NCBI GenBank assembly: GCA_018222985.1
Contig: JAAEZG010000005.1
Coordinates: forward strand, 160,185-224,184
DNA from: Gammaproteobacteria bacterium
GTDB lineage: Bacteria > Pseudomonadota > Gammaproteobacteria > Enterobacterales > Alteromonadaceae
DNA: 64,000 nucleotides
Direction: 5' to 3'
Part shown: positions 59,642 to 64,000 of the stretch, piece by piece
Numbering within the stretch: the first letter of the stretch is position 1
How the letters are laid out: the number at the start of each line of letters is the position of its first letter
Notes under the pieces: generated by a model
Told to the model about the DNA's origin: nothing
Seen by the model: the letters and a program-made list of their open reading frames with translations, nothing else
The model's database searches: none
Made by a program: the position numbers and the translations under genes

Positions 59642-59671
59642 TTAGGCTTAGAAATGAACCTCTAAGCCTAA
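59642..59671. terminator. Perfect 11-bp hairpin between convergent genes
   Basis: TTAGGCTTAGA (59642-59652) and TCTAAGCCTAA (59661-59671) pair perfectly with an 8-nt loop. It overlaps the stop codon of the TIGR04219-like gene. There is no T-run on either side, so it is a possible bidirectional or RNA-stabilising hairpin. Confidence 0.4.
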
Positions 59672-60397
59672 ATAAGGACCTTTAAATTGCAGGTCTGAGT
59701 AAATACCATCAAGATCATCCAGTTCAATCGTAATGTCGCGGTAACCTAGCTGTAAATTCAAATCAACCGCCAAGTTTTCAATAAGACGATATTCAATACC
59801 AGCTTCAACGTCACGAATACTGCTGTCATCCACGCTTACCGCATTGGCCAAGCCATAAATTGTTAAGTCAGTCGCAGGTATACCGACTCGTACCTGCGCG
59901 TAACCGGTTGGAATCCAACCATCACTTTGCAGGCGGTTTTCGGTCTGCGCATCGCGTACGGCCAACAAACCGTCAACTTTCTTCGCTGTTACACCTAAAT
60001 CGACTGTCAGTAAGTCGTTGTCAAAAATTTCATAATAAAGCGTGAAGTCGGTGTGACTTAGGTCAATCGAGCTTCCCAACGTGCTGCCCGCCGCATAGCC
60101 TTGACCGTTATACATAAAGTCTTGGGTTAGCGTTACAGAGCCTTGAGTTGCTAGCTCATTTTCGCGCACCTTAATGTTCGGTAAAATTGGAATTGGATGT
60201 TCCAGGGCGACATAAAAGCTTTGTTGTTTTTCATCGTCAAAAGCAAACTCTTGGCTTCCTGAACCAGAACCGAAGTTACCTGAATTGGTGGTGTCCCAAA
60301 TTTGACCGCCCGCGTAAACACCTAAGATAGTGTCAGCTTGAGCAGCGCCGGTAAATAACAACGTAGGGGCGATGATCGCCGCGGCAATTTTCTTCAT
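59648..60397 (-). CDS. TIGR04219-like outer-membrane beta-barrel protein
   Basis: A 249-residue exported protein. The signal peptide (~1-21, ending AQA) is followed by DTILGVYAGGQIWDT, alternating strands and a terminal Phe (GLEVHF). The pattern fits the TIGR04219 family of small barrels in Shewanella-type bacteria. Function unknown. It lies 11 nt after the PCuAC gene, so the two are probably co-transcribed. AGGAATT precedes the ATG. Confidence 0.78.
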   Translation of the reverse strand: MKKIAAAIIAPTLLFTGAAQADTILGVYAGGQIWDTTNSGNFGSGSGSQEFAFDDEKQQSFYVALEHPIPILPNIKVRENELATQGSVTLTQDFMYNGQGYAAGSTLGSSIDLSHTDFTLYYEIFDNDLLTVDLGVTAKKVDGLLAVRDAQTENRLQSDGWIPTGYAQVRVGIPATDLTIYGLANAVSVDDSSIRDVEAGIEYRLIENLAVDLNLQLGYRDITIELDDLDGIYSDLQFKGPYLGLEVHF

Positions 60398-60408
60398 GAA
60401 TATAATTC

Positions 60409-60849
60409 CTAACGAATGGGTTGAACTTCTGCTGTAAAGGTTGCTTGATAACCATCGCTGAATTTAAGCGTAAATTCAACTTGGTCACCAGCTCTAAACG
60501 GTTTTTTTACACCAAATAGCATTAAATGATAGCCTCCCGGCTGAAATACCAAGGTTTCATTTGGCGCAATCGGTAGTTCCGGAACTCTGCGCATGCGCAT
60601 CATACCATCACGTAGAATGTGTTGGTGTACTTCGCTCGCACGCGCTGACTCTGTCGACACGCCAATAACGGTTGCTGACTCAATACCTGTATTGGTGATG
60701 GTGAGATAACCAGCTCCATTTTCTGAGCCAGGTATAGATTCTTTCACCCAAGCATTGGATATTTCAACTTCGGCAGCCAGCACGGCTTGGCTAGCGAGCG
60801 CTAAAACCATTGAAGCAACTGCCGCACAAAGCAAAGATGTGGTGCGCAC
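60409..60849 (-). CDS. Periplasmic PCuAC copper chaperone
   Basis: A 146-residue exported protein of the PCu(A)C (DUF461) family, which delivers Cu(I), for example to cytochrome oxidase. The H-X10-M-X21-H-X-M signature is intact: His75, Met86, His108 and Met110. The signal peptide ends near residue 26. The start is GTG with AAAGGAGGT 4 nt upstream, an exceptionally strong ribosome site for a GTG start. No cox or sco gene is adjacent. Confidence 0.92.
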   Translation of the reverse strand: MRTTSLLCAAVASMVLALASQAVLAAEVEISNAWVKESIPGSENGAGYLTITNTGIESATVIGVSTESARASEVHQHILRDGMMRMRRVPELPIAPNETLVFQPGGYHLMLFGVKKPFRAGDQVEFTLKFSDGYQATFTAEVQPIR

Positions 60850-60896
60850 TGCAACCTCCTTTCACATGTTCAACTAGCGGATTTTGTACGACCAGT

Positions 60897-61208
60897 CTAC
60901 ACGGTTTTTGGGCGATTTCGCACTAACAAATAAATGATGAACCCTACTAAAAGGTACGGCCACAACCAACTAAATAATGCGAATGCAAGAACCACCAAAC
61001 TAACAAGAACTGCGGCACCAACACTTAACCCAACAGCCATCGCCACGAAGAATCCAGCTGCAGCAATCGCCAAAATAAGTAAGCCCGTGAAACCGATACT
61101 AAATATCAGCCCCAATACCGCGCCAATAACCGAAAATACTTCGTCAGCAAAGAATAAAACGGCAATAATTCCCACAACGATCCATAACCAATTTCGATTT
61201 GTTTTCAT
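60897..61208 (-). CDS. Small hydrophobic membrane protein, unknown
   Basis: A 103-residue protein with three or four membrane segments and a basic C-terminus (RNRPKTV). Gly, Ala and Val dominate the middle. I do not recognise a family with confidence; it resembles small membrane proteins annotated near phage-shock genes in some Alteromonadales. I chose the ATG at 61208 with GGAG 8 nt upstream, over a longer start that adds a charged tail. It lies 47 nt upstream of the PCuAC gene. Confidence 0.7.
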   Translation of the reverse strand: MKTNRNWLWIVVGIIAVLFFADEVFSVIGAVLGLIFSIGFTGLLILAIAAAGFFVAMAVGLSVGAAVLVSLVVLAFALFSWLWPYLLVGFIIYLLVRNRPKTV

Positions 61209-61317
61209 GACTTTTACTCCGAATAAAAATAACGTGCGTTCATTACGTTTGCTCTTACCTGATTTATGCAAAAGTCGTGCCGATTGTTTACCTATTGATT
61301 TATCGCTGTTTTTTATT

Positions 61318-61354
61318 AAAAAACCCTATCACGATTATTCGCAATAGGGCTTTT
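61318..61354 (-). terminator. Intrinsic terminator after the TonB-dependent receptor
   Basis: On the minus strand CCCTAT (61349-61344) pairs with ATAGGG (61329-61324). An inner CGA-loop-TCG extends the stem, AAAAG precedes it and TTTTTT follows. It ends transcripts from the receptor gene and separates it from the small membrane protein gene. Confidence 0.8.
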
Positions 61355-61388
61355 AATCATTTTTTCGTCAATTTGACCGGCGGTTTAC

Positions 61389-63797
61389 TTAAAACGAATA
61401 GGTTAGTTCGCCGTAGTAATAGCCGCCATTAAAGCCAAACGGCGCGTTGGTATTTGGGTAGATAAAAATACCATTAAACTGATTTGACGGATCTTGTTTG
61501 TCCGGATATTCATCAAATAAGTTTTGTACGCCAAGACTCACTTTTAAGTTGTCTGACACTTGATAGCCGGCCGAGATATCGGTAATCCATTTACCGCTGA
61601 ATTCAGTTTGCAAACCGGCGTTGTTCTCCAACACGTAATCACCAAAATAGTTGAAGGCGATGCGGCTGGTTAAACGGTCGAGTTTGTGAGTAAACGAGAT
61701 ATTACCACTGTGACGTGGCACTGAGCGTGTCATTCGAGTCCGTTCAACGCTGTTAAACAACTTGGACTCCAGATCGCCAATAATGGTAGGGAGATTCACC
61801 CCATCAATTTCAGTTTCGTTATAACCATAGGCTAGTTGCGCCGTTAAATCGCCAGCGCCAACAATAAAGTCCTTGGTTAACACAACATCGAGACCCTTGG
61901 TGGTGGTATCGACTGCATTAATAAAGAACCGCGCATTATCAGCACCCGCCGCAGCAAGTGCATCGGCAACAGCTTGCGAATCACTTGGAACAAGCGAGCT
62001 CGATAAGATGATGCGGTCATCAATTTTGATCTGAAACGCATCCACTGTTAGCGATAAGCCTTCGTCACCGCTCCAAACAAAGCCTAAACTTAAGTTTTGC
62101 GACTCTTCAGGTTGTAGAGCACCGAGTTGCAATTCTTGAGCCACGGTACTTACGTTATTAAAGGTACCTGACTGCTCTGGCACTAGCTCACCATTACGAT
62201 TGACAAAAAGAGTCGAGATGTTCGTAAAGTAAATCTGCTGTACACTCGGCGCACGGAAGCCGGTATTTGCAGTACCGCGCACTGCAAAGTTATCAGTGAC
62301 GTCGTAACGGCCTGACAGCTTCCAGCTGGTGTTGGCACCAAAATCGGAATAATCTTCGTAACGTACCGCTGCGCCCCATTGGAACTGGGTGGTCAAACGG
62401 TTTTCTAACTCAACATAAACGCCCACGTTATCGCGTGAATCATCGACTTCAGATTCCGGTTTGAAGCCGGTAAAGCCCTGGCTTCCCGCTGGGCGACCAT
62501 CGAAGCCCCCGTTTTCATAAGAAGCTGCATCGCCAGCTTCAATTTGATACGAGTTTTCGCGGTAGCTTAATCCAAATGCTACAGCTAAGTCTGAGTTATT
62601 CACAAACGGCACAAAACGTGAGAAATCGACGTTCGCATTGAATTCGTCCGTAGTGAGCGTGCCGGCATCGAAGCTTGTTGGCGTACTCGGGCCTAGCGAC
62701 GCATTTAGGGAGTTCTCAAGGCGATACTGAAATTCGCTTTGCCCATAGCTTGCGCTGGCATCAATATCCCAATTACCAACAACAAATTTATAGCCACCGA
62801 GTACGCTTGCATCAGAGGTCTCAGGGCTTAACAATGGCAAAAAGCCATCAGGATAAACATCGATGAGATTACGGCTATCTAACGCACGGCGGTAAAACGC
62901 ACCTGACTGTGAAGTACGGTCACTGATACCGCCGAACGCATACAACTCGCCATCTTGCCCGACCGGTAAGCTCGCATTGAAGAATACCGCTTTGTTTTCG
63001 AATGACGCATCGCCAACATGGTGATTTAGTCGATTAAACGTTGCTTCTCTAGGGTCTGGTTCACCATTCACTAATGGGTACTGTTGGCGCGGATCGAGTC
63101 CCGCACGATTGGTTTTGTTTTTGTGATGATATTCTGCAGATAAGGTTAGATTACCACCATCGCCAAAGCCGAAACCAACATTGCCATGCAGTTTATATTC
63201 CTCACCATCGCCTTCATAAGTTTGCCCAGCATTGGCGGTCAATGATCCACCTTCACTTTGATCTTTCAATACGATATTAATCACGCCAGCAATTGCGTCT
63301 GATCCGTAAAGGGCTGCCGCACCATCCCGTAAAACTTCAATTCGCTTGATGGAAGAAACTGGAATGGCATTTAAGTCCACATTAGAACTACCACGGCCGG
63401 TGGTGCCGTTGAGGTGCACGAGTGCACTGCTATGACGGCGCTTCCCGTTAATAAGCACTAAGGTATGGTCCGGCGACAAGCCTCTTAACGATGCCGGGCG
63501 CACCGCGTCTGAACCATCGGTGATAGAAGAACGTGGGAAGTTAAAACTTGGCACCGCGTACTGTAAAGCTTGCGCGGTTTCTGTAAAGCCGCCAGCCGTT
63601 AATTCTTCGTCGGTAATAATATCTACCGGAGCTGTACCATCTGTAGCTGTGCGCAATGAAAGGCGAGACCCAATAACCTGTATCGTTTCGTCGATCGACG
63701 CTTCTGTGGTTTCTTGTGCGACTGCTTGGCTCGGCAACATTGTGAAACTGGGTATGGCAATTGTGGCTAAAGCTAAACTTAATTGTGAACGTTTCAT
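61389..63797 (-). CDS. TonB-dependent outer-membrane receptor
   Basis: An 802-residue receptor. The signal peptide covers ~1-27 (AVA). The plug domain (~38-180) has the TonB-box-like ETIQVIGSR, LRGLSPDHTLVLINGKRR and AALYGSDAIAGVINIVLK. A 22-strand barrel follows and ends YYYGELTYSF. No N-terminal sigma-regulator domain is present. The type is common for carbohydrate, peptide or siderophore uptake; the ligand cannot be told from sequence. GAGAGGTG precedes the ATG. The upstream region has an inverted repeat and then the heptamer repeat. Confidence 0.92.
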   Translation of the reverse strand: MKRSQLSLALATIAIPSFTMLPSQAVAQETTEASIDETIQVIGSRLSLRTATDGTAPVDIITDEELTAGGFTETAQALQYAVPSFNFPRSSITDGSDAVRPASLRGLSPDHTLVLINGKRRHSSALVHLNGTTGRGSSNVDLNAIPVSSIKRIEVLRDGAAALYGSDAIAGVINIVLKDQSEGGSLTANAGQTYEGDGEEYKLHGNVGFGFGDGGNLTLSAEYHHKNKTNRAGLDPRQQYPLVNGEPDPREATFNRLNHHVGDASFENKAVFFNASLPVGQDGELYAFGGISDRTSQSGAFYRRALDSRNLIDVYPDGFLPLLSPETSDASVLGGYKFVVGNWDIDASASYGQSEFQYRLENSLNASLGPSTPTSFDAGTLTTDEFNANVDFSRFVPFVNNSDLAVAFGLSYRENSYQIEAGDAASYENGGFDGRPAGSQGFTGFKPESEVDDSRDNVGVYVELENRLTTQFQWGAAVRYEDYSDFGANTSWKLSGRYDVTDNFAVRGTANTGFRAPSVQQIYFTNISTLFVNRNGELVPEQSGTFNNVSTVAQELQLGALQPEESQNLSLGFVWSGDEGLSLTVDAFQIKIDDRIILSSSLVPSDSQAVADALAAAGADNARFFINAVDTTTKGLDVVLTKDFIVGAGDLTAQLAYGYNETEIDGVNLPTIIGDLESKLFNSVERTRMTRSVPRHSGNISFTHKLDRLTSRIAFNYFGDYVLENNAGLQTEFSGKWITDISAGYQVSDNLKVSLGVQNLFDEYPDKQDPSNQFNGIFIYPNTNAPFGFNGGYYYGELTYSF

Positions 63798-63820
63798 GGT
63801 ACACCTCTCTGTCGTTCTGG

Positions 63821-63850
63821 ATTGTATAAGCTATAGTACGCGGTTATAGC
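63821..63850 (-). promoter_or_regulatory. Candidate promoter/operator of the TonB receptor
   Basis: On the minus strand TATACAAT (63828-63821) is a plausible -10 region. GCTATA-N9-TATAGC (63830-63850) is an inverted repeat just upstream, and GTTATAGC recurs at 63843-63850 and 63872-63879. The regulator is unknown; no Fur-like site is visible. Confidence 0.35.
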
Positions 63851-63887
63851 GTATTTCTTATACACCGATTAGTTATAGCTTAGATCA

Positions 63888-64000
63888 GAAATTGAAGAGT
63901 AAGAGCGAAATTGAAGGGCGAGAGCGATATTAGCTATTAGATATAGGATATTAGCGAAGGGCGAAGAGCAAAGGCGATATTAGCTATTAGATATTGGATA
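63888..64000. repeat. Degenerate heptamer array with a 50-bp higher-order repeat
   Basis: Two tandem 19-bp copies (63888-63906, 63907-63925) differ at 3 positions. From 63926 the sequence reads as 7-nt units starting mostly with G, for example GATATTA, GCTATTA, GATATTG and GCGAAGG. A 27-bp block at 63924-63950 recurs at 63974-64000 with one mismatch, a 50-bp period (seven heptamers plus one base). No coding pattern is seen, and the array continues beyond the window. Confidence 0.85.

Noticed and set aside
63888..64000. CRISPR array
   Set aside because: Units are 7 nt with no constant repeat and unique spacers, and no cas genes are present.

Overview
This window is a dense, core-genome stretch of a gammaproteobacterial chromosome. 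Gene content and order point to the Alteromonadales, most likely Idiomarinaceae (Idiomarina or Pseudidiomarina-like); that family call is an inference from gene complement, not from a marker gene. About sixty protein genes cover almost every base, mostly in short head-to-tail operons with 1-8 nt overlaps. No stretch longer than about 210 bases lacks a gene. I see no rRNA or tRNA gene, no insertion sequence, no prophage and no CRISPR array.

Layout. 0-2 kb: a TerC-family membrane protein and a DUF481 outer-membrane protein. 1.7-8.4 kb: central carbon block metK, tkt, epd, pgk, fba (minus strand), with a MetJ-type operator upstream of metK. 8.4-11.3 kb: a zinc alcohol dehydrogenase and an exported M1 aminopeptidase. 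11.5-14.1 kb: rsmE-gshB-yqgE-ruvX. 14.2-21.5 kb: PIN-PhoH ATPase, rapA-rluA, and convergent amgK-murU-djlA. 21.7-28.2 kb: the classical lptD-surA-pdxA-rsmA-apaG-apaH operon. 28.2-37.5 kb: tyrS, an M23 endopeptidase with anmK, pepQ, erpA, a DUF6776-like protein, hemJ, pyrB, hemL. 37.5-43.5 kb: pepB-hrpB-mrcB. 43.6-49.3 kb: sfsA-dksA-gluQ-pcnB-folK-panB-panC. 49.3-55.5 kb: the opposing mpl-ubiX-ABC transporter-TrmB-like-panP set. 55.6-59.6 kb: fbp, ppa and an ABC/FtsX/DUF3299 module. 59.6-64 kb: TIGR04219-like outer-membrane protein, PCuAC copper chaperone, a small membrane protein, and a TonB-dependent receptor followed by a heptamer-based repeat that runs off the end.

Functional links. Several genes serve the envelope: LptD and SurA (LPS and outer-membrane assembly), MrcB and the M23 enzyme (peptidoglycan), and AnmK, AmgK, MurU and Mpl (muropeptide recycling). 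PanB, PanC and the PLP enzyme PanP form a pantothenate set in which PanP sits where enterobacteria keep panD. The DUF3299 transporter module and PCuAC suggest metal handling at the 57-61 kb end.

Most interesting points: pcnB appears to start at AUU, as its E. coli counterpart does; panP occupies the panD position; a 50-bp higher-order repeat built of 7-nt units lies at the right edge; a MetJ operator lies upstream of a terminator-like hairpin before metK; two hairpins (before pepQ and tkt) carry the next gene's Shine-Dalgarno in their 3' arm; and the FtsX-like permease has a histidine-rich periplasmic loop. I did not find a clearly new defence or mobile system.
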